Positions 11,597-22,996 of a stretch of DNA of 64,000 nucleotides are shown here, piece by piece. The DNA lies in NCBI GenBank assembly GCA_035771165.1, contig JAWNZC010000234.1:1991001-2055000 (forward strand), read 5' to 3'. The notes under the pieces are model-generated. The model worked only from the letters and a program-made list of their open reading frames with translations. It ran no database searches and was not told where the DNA came from. The position numbers and the translations under genes are program-made. The stretch comes from Paragorgia papillata (lineage: Eukaryota > Cnidaria > Anthozoa > Scleralcyonacea > Coralliidae). Numbering within the stretch: the first letter of the stretch is position 1; each line of letters begins with the position of its first letter.

Positions 11597-12462
11597 ACGA
11601 CTCGTAATTGTAAATGCCCATGAGTAATCGAGATTATCGAGGCCTTCGGGACTTATAACTTAGGGGATTTACCCAATACAGTCAATGTATCATCTGTGTC
11701 CCGCGAAGACAGGGTAAAAAGGATTTGATATACTCGTCCCTGCGTCATGTGCGTTAGCATCAAATTTATAGGGGGGCGCAGCCCTCCTTGTTCGGCGTTT
11801 ACGTTTAGGGGAGCGCCATCCCCCTCCAGCTACCCCCTGCTTCCTGCGGCCGTGTAGTTTGGCCGCTTATATTATATTGTATAATTAGTTTACATTGCAT
11901 GTTACTGCGTGGGTGATCCGTTATTACCTAAGCAAAATTAATCAAATAAACTGTACCCCTATGGTGGGCTATATGTTTTGAGCACTGTAGTGAATAGCAA
12001 CGTGAATCAGCATGACTGTGAAACATTGAGTAGAGTCCAGTAGATATAGCAATTACACAGCACTCACAAAAACTCTGAATATCTAATAAACAGGATATAC
12101 CATTGTTTGTGAGAAACAGCAAGCAACACGTGAGATTTATTCTGATTATTATATTTGCTCATGTCCGAATATAAAAGCTACAGCGTTCCGGAGTATTTTC
12201 AAAATAGCGGTTAAAACTTGAGTGTTTTCACTCTTTCTTATGTTTCCTCTGTTTTATTTAGCCAAAAGATATATAAAACTAATATGAATTTCTTAGTGCT
12301 TTAAATTTCGATTCAATCTCGTGTAATTGCAGACGGTACCGAAAAAGGTACATTTAACCACAATGCTTTGCGGTCTCAAATCAGCTCAAATAACAACTCT
12401 TGTTTATCATGCCAGTTGACACGGATTAAGTAAAAAAGAACTTCATTCCTTAATTCTTTGAA
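11597..12462. other. No gene recognised
   Basis: 12330-12400 is an inverted copy of 15805-15875; nothing else is supported. Confidence 0.4.
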
Positions 12463-13510
12463 AGTTTTCACGGCGATAATGTAATATAAAATAAGTCTTG
12501 TGGAAACACCATGTAAAATATTTATTTAATTGCTAAGCTTTCGGCCTGTTGACTCAGGCCTTCATCAGCTGAGCAACAACAACAAGCTGCTGGCTCACAT
12601 CATTTATAAACTAAGCAACTGATCAATTAAGTCACGTAAGAATACATTGGCGTATCAATTGGTTGATGATTACACACTACGCCTACAGCTACGGTTTACA
12701 ATTACATTACAGTGATAACATAGAGGTAAATAGTTCCGCCTACATATAACACTATACTCTACTTTTTAAGTAAAAACTGAAGGTTGAAAGAAAACGTGTT
12801 TTGACACAAGAAACGACACCATCACCGGAAAAGTTAGTCCGCATGTTCTTTGAGAGAGTGGAACCCAAAACGAACGACTACGCTGTCCTACCCTACATCA
12901 AAGGCCTTATGGAACCCCTCAGTTAAACGACTCTTGAAACCATACGACATTAAGGTTACAACAAAACCTCTACGCACGCTTCAACAAATGCTGCCTTCAC
13001 CCAAAGACCGACCATCCGAAGAAAAACAAACGAACGTTGTCTACCAAATCAATTGCGCAGATTGCTCGTGGAGCTACATTGGAGAGACAGGCAGAGCTTT
13101 GGTGACGAGGAAAAAAGAACATATGAGAAATGTTGAAAAATACAAAGCCGGTTCAAATATAGCAAAACATGCTTGGATTAACGACCACGCAATTGACTTT
13201 AAAAACAGCAAAGTTATTGACAGGGCAAACTATTGCCACAGAGGAACATTAGAATCATGGCATACTGCAACCACCACCAATGCAGATAATAATGCAAAAC
13301 ATTTGCCAGAACAATACCGGTTTTTACTTAAAAAGTAGAGTATAGTGTTATATGTAGGCGGAACTATTTATCTCTGTGTTGTCACTGTAAACCGTAGCTG
13401 TAGGCGTAGTGTGTAATCATCAACCGTAAGAGTAATTTTTTATCTCATTAGTGTTAACCCGTCGAAGGCTGCAGACTGGCAGCCGAAAGCTTGTTAGAAA
13501 TAAATATCTT
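12463..13510 (+). mobile_element. Penelope-like element fragment with inverted flanks
   Basis: The GIY-YIG end of a Penelope-like retroelement lies between inverted flanks. 12661-12777 is an inverted copy of 13315-13430, so the last codons and the 3' UTR are present on both sides in opposite orientation. Ribozyme-like hairpins occur at both ends (12531-12575 on - and 13459-13493 on +). The reverse transcriptase part is missing. Unit 12463-12575 is closely related to 24693-24830. Confidence 0.75.
12780..13338 (+). pseudogene. Penelope-like element: C-terminal linker and GIY-YIG endonuclease, one frameshift
   Basis: 12780-12925 reads in one frame (FFERVEPKTNDYAVLPYIKG), a typical linker between reverse transcriptase and endonuclease. 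After a frameshift near 12925 the frame 12926-13338 continues with LLKPYDIKVTTKPLRTL and then the GIY-YIG domain: VVYQINCADC, SYIGETGRAL, GSNIAKHAWINDHAIDF. The element is mobile by target-primed reverse transcription in its complete form. This copy is truncated and out of frame, so it is not functional. The stop at 13338 looks like the natural C-terminus. Confidence 0.8.
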
Positions 13511-14410
13511 TGACCAGAGAACGTTTCAAACTTTAATATGTTTAATCCTGGTCGCGCTTCTAGCATTTTTAAATGGAATAAAATGTCATTAACATATTAA
13601 GCGATAATTAAACTTAAAAGCATTATTCTAGTTCCAGAGTGAGTATTATTAACACTGTTAAGGTATATGCGCACAATATGAATATGTCCCATAAATATAG
13701 AAGCTAAGCATTTTTACGCCTACCAGACCTTTCAATAACATTTTATCTTTCGCTGAATACTGTTGGCAATACTGTATTGCAACAAGCGTTCTTAGTTTAA
13801 CTTTTCCAAATGATTACTTTTAATTTCACGCTTCGCAGTACGTTCTTACAGGTGCGAACCGGTTCGATTTTTAACATTAGACCTAAAAATATTGGGGGGG
13901 CTTAGCCCCCTCGTCAGAAATATTGGGGGGGGGGGGGGCTATAGCATTTTAAATGTTCTTTCAAAAAAGACAGACTTAGTTTTCGTTTTATACTCACTTT
14001 AATAATTTTACTAGCTTCCGTTCTTTGTTCTATTATTAAGTAAACTAGCCTGGAGAACAAAAATAAGTAATTATATATTGACGTAACTGCGCAGCACCCA
14101 TGCCAAAACACGTCATAAGAAATAGGAATTCGCGTATGTTTTCTTTAGTAATATTTGGCATTTCACTCGATTAAACTGCATGTTTTAAATTTCGAGCGTG
14201 AGAATATACACATTTTAAGGTCATAGCGGCCTTTCGACTGCGGGAATCGACGGCCGTGACTCTAGTGCAGTGTCTATAGTACGAGCTTGGTATGAAAGTC
14301 TTAAAATTGTCACACAAGGATACGAAACGTTTAAATGAACAATAAATTACCCTATCATTGATCTAACATATCATGGACCGTCTTGGTTTGGGGAGAAAGG
14401 GGGGAGAAGC
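13511..14410. other. No gene recognised
   Basis: Single-copy-looking DNA with a G run at 13923-13938. Confidence 0.4.
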
Positions 14411-14836
14411 TTAAGGTGGCTCCATACAGTTTCTAGAAAAATGGAAAATACAAGTTTGAGAGTCCAAAACACGTGCATATTTACTGTTACCAAATAAATA
14501 GCAACAGTTACCAAATAAATTACCAACTGTTACCAAATAAATAGCAACAGTTGTTGCTATGGCAACAATGACGTTTCAAAATGGCTGCCAATTACCTTTC
14601 AAACTAGTTTAATTCGAAAACCCAAAATTTTTTTTTCTTTAAAACTTTTCTTGAAGTATGAGTAATCAATAGGCCGATTTTAAAAAAATTCTGTAGAACG
14701 AAATTTTTTAAAAATTAACAAACATGATTTTTCCGGAAAAAAAATTATTCGTTCTACAGAATTTTTTTTAAATCGGCCTATTGATTACTCATACTTCAAG
14801 AAAAGTTTTAATGTAAAAAAAATTGGGGGTATTTGT
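14411..14836 (+). mobile_element. TTAAGGTGGCTCC MITE, truncated copy
   Basis: Left end TTAAGGTGGCTCCATACAGT. It keeps the left arm, the core hairpin (CAATAGGCCGATTT and its complement) and the start of the right arm, then stops near 14836. A complete relative follows at 14976. Confidence 0.8.
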
Positions 14837-14975
14837 TAAAACAAAGTGTTCATCATTTACACTTAGAATTTGATAAGTAAGTTAAAATATTCGCAAGATC
14901 GGCCGCTCATATTTTAACTATTACTTGCAGTTTTTCGTTTCCTTGAACATTTTGAGGTCACATGTGCATAATGAT

Positions 14976-15663
14976 TTAAGGTGGCTCCACACAGTTTCTT
15001 GAAAAAAGGAAAATACAAGTTTGCGAGTCCAAAACACGTGCATAAACAATTCAGAAAAACAATAAAACTAAATGTTATGCATAGTTAAACATTCTGACAA
15101 TCAAAAACTGTTACCAAATAAATAGCAACAGTTGTTGCTATGGCAACAATGACGTTTCAAAATGGCTGCCAATTACCTTCCAAACTAATTTAATTCGAAA
15201 AAACTTTGGTGACCCCCAATTTTTTTTTCATTAAAACTTTTCTTGAAGTATGAGTAATCAATAGGCCGATATGATTTTTAAAAAATTCTGTAGAAGGAAT
15301 AATTTTTTTTCCGAAAAAATCATGTTTGTTAATTTTTAAAAAATGTGGTTCTACAGAATTTTTTTACAATGGCCTATTGATTACTCATACTTGAAGAAAA
15401 GTTTTAATGAAAAAAAAATTGTGGGTCACCGAAGTTTTTTTCGAATTAAATTAGTTTGAAGGGTAATTGGCCGCTATTTTGAAACGTCATTGTTGCCATA
15501 GCAACAACTGTTGCTATTTATTTGGTAACATTTTTTGATTGTCAGAATGTTTAACTACGCATAACATTTAGTTTTATTGTTTTTCCGAATTGTTTATGCA
15601 CGTGTTTTGGACTCTCAAACTTGTATTTTCTATTTTTCTAGAAACTGTATGGAGCCACCTTAA
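14976..15663. mobile_element. TTAAGGTGGCTCC MITE, complete palindromic copy
   Basis: 688 bp, almost entirely two inverted arms of about 330 bp. Ends are TTAAGGTGGCTCC and GGAGCCACCTTAA. Arms contain AAAACACGTGCATAAACAAT, TTGTTGCTATGGCAACAATG and TTCAAAATGGC. TTAA at both tips could be a TTAA target duplication. Relatives: 14411, 20242 and 38455-39030. Confidence 0.9.
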
Positions 15664-16584
15664 AAGAGAGTGGGCCGTTTATTTGAAAATTAAAGTGCCT
15701 ACAAAACAAAATTTCACTTCTGAACACCTAAGATAATGAAAAATGGTTAGGCCATATCCACACTAATCAGGGGCGCACATTCGAAACTTTTTTTGTGGGG
15801 GTGCTTTTCGTTCTGATTTGAGGTCGCAAAGCATTGTGGTTAAATGTACCGCCGCCATCTTTTTCGGTACCGTCAATTACAGAATTTACAGTGCCCTGAC
15901 AAGTTAGCGGCTAGATCGTCAGACTGCTTTATACTACGGTGCCCTTACAAAGTGACAAGCCAGTAGTTACTGCAGCCTTGACGACGGCAGGATTATCCTG
16001 AATCCTAAGGGAGCTCCTCTGTCCCACATGAGGTGTGTTAAAGTGAAAAGCATATAACAAATGCCCCAGTAGGGGGGTTGTGGTCGACGTCTGAGAGCTG
16101 GGACCCTCTCCCCGGAGGGTTGTGGTTAGGTTTAGGATCGCCAAGGGGTTGTGGTTGGGTTTTAGGGTTGCCGGGGGGTTGTTGTTAGCTTTAGGGTCAG
16201 GATTAAACATCGTCGCTATCACTATCACTACTTTCTTTACTGATGCCACCAGCTGGTGAGCAGTGGTTTGAATTGTCTGAACTCGACTCTAAATCTGACA
16301 TTTTACCAACTTTAACGCAGTGTGTTTACTGTAATTCTACTGTTGCTATTCCTTTGGACAAAACACGACTCTAACCAGTGACGTCATCACTCGGTCCCAG
16401 ACTCCGGATGCCTTATTTTTTTAAATGGTCACTTTCAGAGTGAATGAAAGGGAGTTTCTAGTGCTCTGCGTCAAAAATAAACTAGCTCACGGTGTTCAGC
16501 GCCTCAAAAACCCTTAGGACATCAAGAAAAATGAAAGTCAAAAATTTCGTTTCATAAACACTTTAATATTCGAGATTATTCTGA
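15664..16584. other. Intergenic; short dispersed repeats and telomere-like minisatellite
   Basis: No gene seen. 15805-15875 is an inverted copy of 12330-12400 (CGGTACC near AAATGTACC and CACAATGCTTTGCG). ACAGTGCCCTGACAAGTTAG near 15888 recurs near 48291 and 48477. 16060-16205 holds about four degenerate units around GGGGGGTTGTGGTTAGGTTT that match 46313-46410 on the other strand; a short - strand frame there is not credible. Confidence 0.55.
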
Positions 16585-16701
16585 ACGAACCATACCGTGC
16601 GAGTAGAGAAAAACTCTACTTGACCGCGACTGGAATTCGAACCCGGGACCTACGGTTTATACTAGTCGAACGCTCTACCGACTGAGTTACACAGGTCGTG
16701 G
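16585..16701 (-). mobile_element. tRNA-derived SINE (threonine-type head), copy 1
   Basis: The - strand reads ACCTGTGTAACTCAGTCGG, an anticodon-arm region with CTAGTAT, then CCGGGTTCGAATTCCAG: recognisable A and B boxes. It is followed by AAGTAGAGTTTTTCTCTACT and GGTATGGTTCG, a tail shared with 58857-58990. A tRNA gene alone is unlikely because the tail is conserved between copies. Confidence 0.7.
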
Positions 16702-16770
16702 AATATGATGGAACTTATATTTGATATTTCGAAACTGGAAAGTGCCAAGTCGGTTAAATGCACTTCAAAA

Positions 16771-17117
16771 GTCATTAATAATTAATGAGGAAACTGAAAA
16801 AGGAAATCAGAACTATGTCGGTGATTTTATATGCGATAAAAACACCCCTAAAATTTCTTCTTTCTCAGGATAGGCAAACACTGAGACGTTTGTTGAAAAC
16901 CGAGGCGAAGCCGAGGTTTGTGAACAAACTTCGAGGTGTTTGGATATCCTGATGAAACACTCCTCCGAGTGTATGATATAGCATCTCAAACAAATCAGTA
17001 TTTTAAGAGAAAATCAAGATGAAAGTTTGCTTCATTTATGTAATTTCTTCCTCCGATATCCAAACCGCAGACACGGTACTGATTTTCTTTGTGTTTTCGT
17101 CATGAATTATTAATGAG
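16771..17117. mobile_element. CTCATTAATAATTCATGA MITE
   Basis: About 350 bp with ends TCATTAATAATTAATGAGG and TCATGAATTATTAATGAG. The interior holds an inverted pair around GATATCCTGATGAAACACTC and GAGTGTATGATATAGC, shared with 61036-61325 and 41961-42160. Confidence 0.8.
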
Positions 17118-17514
17118 TTTGAGATTTATCAAATCATTAATAGTTCATAAGGGACATTCAAAATAAATGAATGTTTAATTAAATTGTGTAAATACCGTTA
17201 AAACATTCATTGATAAAATATAAATGTTTTATGAAAGTGATAAGACACTATAGCCGCGTTTTCCGAGTTAAAATAATCTTATTTAACCATTCCTGCGATT
17301 CTTAAACAAAATATTCATCATATACACTTAGAATTTGAAGTTCAAATACTCGCGTACGATCTTTATGGGCATGCAACGGCTCGCCTTCGACCGCTCAACG
17401 TTTGATAGCTAGTAGCCTAGTATACTGATATAAACATTCAGGATGAATCATGAATCAAACTGTTTAACCCCAAAACAATATTTATCTTTCAGAGTTCGTG
17501 GTGCATGAATCACA

Positions 17515-17728
17515 ATAACAACAACCACCATGTGCACTACCACCAGAACGACAACCACCACAACAACAACTACAACAACCACCACCACCACAACAACAAC
17601 AACCATAAGAACTACCACCACAACAACAACACTTAAAAGCAACCACCACTGACACCACAATGACAAACACCACCACAAAAACAGCCACCATAAAAACAAC
17701 CACCACAACAACCACAACCACCACCACC

Positions 17729-17762
<34 letters not shown>

Positions 17763-17773
17763 AAGCAACAACC

Positions 17774-17825
<52 letters not shown>

Positions 17826-17833
17826 CCACTACT

Positions 17834-17879
<46 letters not shown>

Positions 17880-18552
17880 CCCCAACAACTACCACCATCA
17901 ACGCAACAACAACCACCGACACCACAAAAACAACGGCCACCACCACCACTACCACAACAATAACAACCCCAACAACTACCACCACCACAAAAACAAGCGC
18001 CACCACCACCACCACAACAACAACAACAACAACCCGGCCACCACCACCGCAACAACCGAACAACCACTACCACAACAACAACCCCCAATAACTACCACCA
18101 CCGCAACAACAACCACCACCACAAAAACGACTACCGACACCACAAAAACAAAGGCCACCACCACAAAAAAAAACACAACCACCACCACAACCACCGCAAA
18201 ATTGACAACCAAGCACCACAACAACCACAACCACCATGGCCACAACCACTACCACAACAACAACCCCAAGAACTACCACCACCGCAATAACCTGACACCA
18301 CCACAAAAACGACCACCGACACCACAAAAACAACGGCCACCACCACCACCACAAAAAAAACACAACCACTACCCCACAACAACAACAACCACCACCGCAA
18401 CAACAACTAATCACCACAACAACCACAGCAGCAGCAACAACAACAATAAAAAGCCACACCACAACAATAATATAACCATCACCACGACCACAGCGACAAC
18501 TACAACAACAACAACAACAACCAATACAACAACCAATACAACAACCACAAAA
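17515..18552. repeat. CAA/ACC low-complexity tract
   Basis: About 1 kb of CAA, ACC and ACA triplets, with pure CAA/ACA runs at 17735-17765, 17785-17825 and 17838-17880. All frames on both strands are long because the bias excludes stop codons; the poly-Thr, poly-Val and poly-Cys translations are artefacts. Confidence 0.9.
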
Positions 18553-18886
18553 ACAAGCCTGAATATTGCCTGAATATTCATCAACTTTTTCAAAACGGTC
18601 ATCGCAGAAACTGACTCGAAGCGAGTACGTGAATCTAATTAAAGAAAAGGGGGGGTGTACCTACTCGTCAGTGAGTCGGCAAATTCGGCAAATTATTGCC
18701 CCCAGTCGACAAAAAGTTAACTGATTGAAGAGGAACCGAAATTAATTATATAAATACGAACCGAACGTCAAACATAAAAAACTGGTGATTGAGAAGGTCG
18801 GACAAAACATTGAATATTTTTGTGCTCTCGGTGAGTTGTAGCACGCGGTAAATCCCGTAATTGAATAGATCAAAGGATAGACTGTA

Positions 18887-19443
18887 TAGCCGAGTTTTGC
18901 CGGGTTGGATTTTGTTTTTGTGAAACATAGAAACATAGTTGATAACAAGCCAGAATTAAAGAACTGTGCAGGAGACGTCATCCAATTTGCCTATAAGCAG
19001 AGAAGAGCGCTCCCTGGCGTATCAATTGACCGTACCGAAAAAGATATGGCGACTTGTATATTTAACTACAATCCTTTGCATGCAGTAAATATTATTTCTT
19101 GCAGAATTATTGGAAAATATGGTTTTAAAACGATCAACTTTGGTAGGAATGAAGTTCTTGCTTACTTAATCCATCTTAGCATGGTAAACAAGCAAGATAG
19201 AGATGCTTTGGACATGAACCAAGTCCTAAGTCAATGGGCATCAAAACCAAGGTGTTAATTAAGCGTGAAGAATTAAGAACATCAGTTTATAAGCTACATA
19301 ATTTGTTTTTGTTATTTTCTTTGTTACAATTGAAAAAAAATGACAGCTTGTACTATCAATCTTACTATCACTCTATCGAAAAACGTGTTGCATTAGAAAA
19401 GCAGCATGTCAATGCACCCATGCTGGCTATGCAAACTGTTTAA
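18887..19443 (+). pseudogene. Unrecognised open frame pair, possible frameshifted relic
   Basis: An open frame runs from just after a TAG at 18884-18886 to 19258, without a credible ATG (the nominal first codon is TTG). A second frame (19234-19443) overlaps it by 25 bp, so a one-base indel could join them into about 180 residues. The composition looks protein-like (PELKNCAGDVIQFAYKQRRA, INFGRNEVLAYLIHL), not low complexity. I do not recognise a domain. It could be an exon of an unknown gene or part of a mobile element. Confidence 0.3.
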
Positions 19444-20241
19444 AATATCTTTCAGACTTTTTATTGTCAAAGCGCAGACTGTATTTGTTTTTTGATTCCT
19501 CTTCTCTTAATTTATAGAAAAACCTTATCAAATATGATTTATGTAATCTAATAAGTAGTATTTTAAATAAAAAAGCCATCTAGGGATTTAACAAGCATGT
19601 CTTCAAGAAATGCGTCCATACTGCCTGGTTAATGACTCGGCAAAACTTCACCTTACACCCCCCCACCCCACCCCCCCCCCCCCCCAATAAAAGAGAAAGA
19701 GGTCTAGCGCCGCCCCTGCTGCGAGTTCTTAAATTTTAATTAAATGCAAGTACTCGCAACTCGCCGCAACTCTGTTTCAGCAATAACTGCATAAAAAACC
19801 TTTAGCCTTCTAAATTAAAGGGCGAATTACATGAGGGGAGTTGGCCTGCCCAACCCAGCTGACTCGTCTGTTTAGGATCGTACTTTGGATTTAAAGTCAC
19901 ATAAACTAAATTTGAAAGAAGAATTGGTTTAATTAAGATGGGAATTATTCGAAACTCCTCTTGAGGCCGAGGAAAGAATGTCGTGACGGACTCAATAGCC
20001 CAGTTAGCCCGGGCCCCGGCTCATGTTAATTGCTCATGAAACACCACCCTTGCGGTGTAGAATACCCTGGTTTGTCGAGAAGACTGACTCTACAGTTAGC
20101 CTGTGTCACGGTCCTAACTCGGTAAGAGTAAGGTCTGTGAACACTCGAGCGATTGCTTGTTCTCGCATAAATTAAATCCCAAGTTTTGGGGGAAATCATT
20201 TATGTCACCTTAAAAAATAATGACGTAGTTTTGTGGTCACT

Positions 20242-20838
20242 TTAAGGTGGCTCCCTATAGTTTCAATAAATACGCGCTATTTCATACGCTCATTGTCTAA
20301 TGTTACTCACAAGTTTAAAAATTTGTTAGATAAATACTAAGTAGACCTTACTATAGCAGAACTATCGCAGATATAAAATTTCTATCAAAAAGTTCAATTA
20401 TTTGCTATTACCATGGTAATAATGACGTTGGAACTTTGGTATATTTTCAAATATTGCATAATTGAAGCGGCATGTCTTCAGTTTGCTTCGGTGAAATTTT
20501 TTAAAAATTGCTGAGATGATAGATACTGTTGTGGAGAATATCCTTGCACAAAATCAGAGAGGGTTGTATGGACAGATTTTTCGCTATAAAAATTATCGAT
20601 TTAAAAAAGTTCTGTCTTATGAAAATTTTTTTAAATTATATATACTTTAGAACTTTTTATAAACTACTTATTTACAAAATTGTAGCAAAATTCACCGAAG
20701 AAAACGTCTACAAGTCTAACATCTATGTCGACGCGGTCATAGAATTTCGAATCGACAAGATCGCTATTTACGCATGCGTAGCGATACTATTTCTAGTCAC
20801 CAGTCCCCTATTGAAATTACCGTAGGGAGCCACCTTAA
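20242..20838. mobile_element. TTAAGGTGGCTCC-family MITE, divergent
   Basis: About 597 bp with TTAAGGTGGCTCCCTA at both ends in inverted orientation. The interior differs from the 14.4-15.7 kb copies except for the CCATGGTAATAATGACGTT motif, which resembles their TGGCAACAATGACGTT. A short frame inside (20529-20825) is AT-rich and not convincing. Confidence 0.75.
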
Positions 20839-21722
20839 TGCTTTAATGCTTTAATGAAATACTCCTAAATCAGTGTTACACTATACTAGGAGGTTTACAG
20901 GTACCTAACTAATAATATAGTACATATGATATATATTAAAACAAAGAAAAAGGATGGGGAAAAATACAACTAATAAAATGATTTAAATATACAAGTAATA
21001 AGAAAGTAAAATACAAAATCAATCAATAAGATGGATGACAGAGGGACTTAATTGTAGGCATAGCGGAGGTTTTGAAGCTATTACTTTTGAAACTATTGTT
21101 CTAGGATAAAATGAATACTTATATATGTTATTACTGCACTGGATCTGACGAGAAGGAGAGGTGTTAGGCAACCTGGAAACTCTACTTAAAAGGCACACCT
21201 CCTTAGGGAAACTAATACCTACAAGACTTTGCTGGATCTTATAAAACATGGTGGCTTGATACAGTAATCTACGTTGCTCAAGTGAGTCCCAGCCTAAATG
21301 ACCAATCATAGGAAAGATATGGCTAGCTCTAGAGTTGTCGCTATGAGTAAATCTAGCAGCCCTGCGCTGTATCATCTCGATGTTATTAATGTTCCTTTTA
21401 GTGTAAGGATTCCATACAGAGCAGGCATATTCTAGTTGGGGACGTACAAGACTAGTATATGCCCTTGACTTAACTTTCAAGCTACAATCACTATAAAGGA
21501 TTCTCCTAAGTAGGCCAAGAGTCGTATTTGCCTTTTTACATATATGTCACTATATATACCCACTTTTATATGTTTAAAGCGACTGAAATACAAGGTAAAT
21601 CGAAAGATAGAGTCAGTATAGTTGGTTTGTAATATGTGTATACCTAGTATGTTATTTTGGCGGATTTGATCGCGTTGTATGATAATAATAATTAACATAT
21701 TTAGCTCTAATATCGTCCCCAC
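20839..21722 (-). pseudogene. LINE (Jockey/CR1/L2-type) reverse transcriptase, 5'-truncated C-terminal end
   Basis: The - strand encodes CKKANTTLGLLRRILYSDCS, then SRAYTSLVRPQLEYACSVWN, NNIEMIQRRAARF and HLGWDSLEQRRLLYQ. This is the conserved C-terminal region after the catalytic motifs of non-LTR reverse transcriptases. The frame is open from about 21560 to 21019. Upstream, 21560-21722 is recognisable only with frame changes. The 3' UTR ends in two to three ATTAAAGC-like units at 20839-20860, a LINE-type repeated tail. No catalytic core remains, so the copy is dead. Confidence 0.8.
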
Positions 21723-21812
21723 TCTTCTCCCGGCAGGAACAAGTAATCGCTCGAGTGTTCACAGACTTTACTCTTACCGAGTTAGGGCTGTGACACAGGC
21801 TACTCTACAGTA

Positions 21813-22792
21813 CAACTAGTGTACAAGGTGACACTACAAGAAAACATGGCGCTACTTCAAGTCTCGTGAAGAGGGATTACATCGATAATTCATCAGATCA
21901 CACCTTCACACAGGAACAAGGATTATCAACTATTTGATCTTGAGACCGACATTTGCCAGATACTAGCTAGACAAGGCGTTGGGCCTGATCGTTGGTCTTA
22001 TCATAAAATCCCTATAGCAACGAGTCTGTAGTTAATCTAACTCAAGTCTCTATACAAAAGATATGCCAGGATTGGTGTGGATATTCTCGCCAAATCGACG
22101 ATATGTAGTGAATTCGGAAATGAAAGAGCCAAAAGGTCAAACCAATGAACACAAATAAGTGTTTTCAATGGGACACGGGTATAAATAAAGAACATTTTCG
22201 TCGCCTATACTAATTTGCGCACATTCCTAGCAAATTGTTAAAATTCTTTGCGGATTTAGAAGTATGTCTAAAACTCTTATAAGTTAAAAATAACCCCGAG
22301 ATCTTCGAAGAATGGTCAGGAGCTTAAAGTCTTCAAAAATAATATTCCATAAATTCCTGAAAGTATTCAGTTGATTTTTAAAATGCGAGCGCGTCAAAAC
22401 TCGCGGAAATGCAAGAAATACCTCGAAGATAAGAGTGGAAATGAGGAAAAAGTTTGCAGAAATGGAGATGCCACGCCGAATTGAGATAAACTATTCACTA
22501 TAATCATCAGTGTCTGTATCAATCAGTACCTATGTCATTGTGATCACTTCGAATCGAACGTAATCCGCGCGCGTATTGTGTGAACTGTGAACTGTGAATA
22601 CCATTTCGGGACTGATTAGTTCTTGTTTTTTGCCACTTAAGGTTGGTGACATTACTTCGTCCTAATTGTCTTTTACGGTAAATTACCTTTAATAACTCAT
22701 TCCTGTCCTAGAGCTGCCACAGGGATGAATAAAATATTCGTTTAAAGTTAGCCAAAATGAAATACTAAAGCCTATATAAAGACCAATTCAAA
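21813..22792. other. No gene recognised
   Basis: No repeat or coding signal I can support. Confidence 0.4.
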
Positions 22793-22996
22793 TGTTTTCA
22801 CATTTTGAAGCCCGGACCTCTCCCTGTGCTGAATAAGATCGTCTGGCGTTAGCCAGAATAAAATACTAAAGACTCGTTTTGATCAGGCTTCAAAGTGTTA
22901 AAGAGAGATGTTTTAACACTTTGAGGCCTGGACTGAGTAAAATCGTCTGGCGTTAGCCAGAATAAAATACTCGTCTTCAGGCTTCAAAGTGTTAAG
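22793..22996. repeat. Two tandem foldback units with GTCTGGCGTTAGCCAGA
   Basis: Each unit is bounded by ACATTTTGAAGCC or ACACTTTGAGGCC and GGCTTCAAAGTGTTAA, and carries the identical core ATCGTCTGGCGTTAGCCAGA + ATAAAATACT. The core recurs near 40017 and 40205 in a TTAACCCTTTAAC-type inverted element (39958-40092). Confidence 0.75.

Larger units (their letters stand above)
20091..21812. mobile_element. Outer inverted-repeat element enclosing a MITE and a LINE fragment
   Basis: Left arm 20091-20166 and right arm 21737-21812 are about 75-bp inverted repeats (CCTGTGTCAC, CTAACTCGGTAAGAGTAA, GAACACTCGAGCGATT). Between them lie a TTAAGGTGGCTCC-family element and a 3' LINE fragment. Confidence 0.75.

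Noticed and set aside
17448..18602. Poly-Thr, poly-Val and poly-Cys/Gly frames
   Set aside because: Translations of CAA/ACC low-complexity DNA; no start context or non-repetitive domain.
22793..22996. CRISPR-like direct repeats
   Set aside because: Only two units, each palindromic, in a eukaryotic repeat context.
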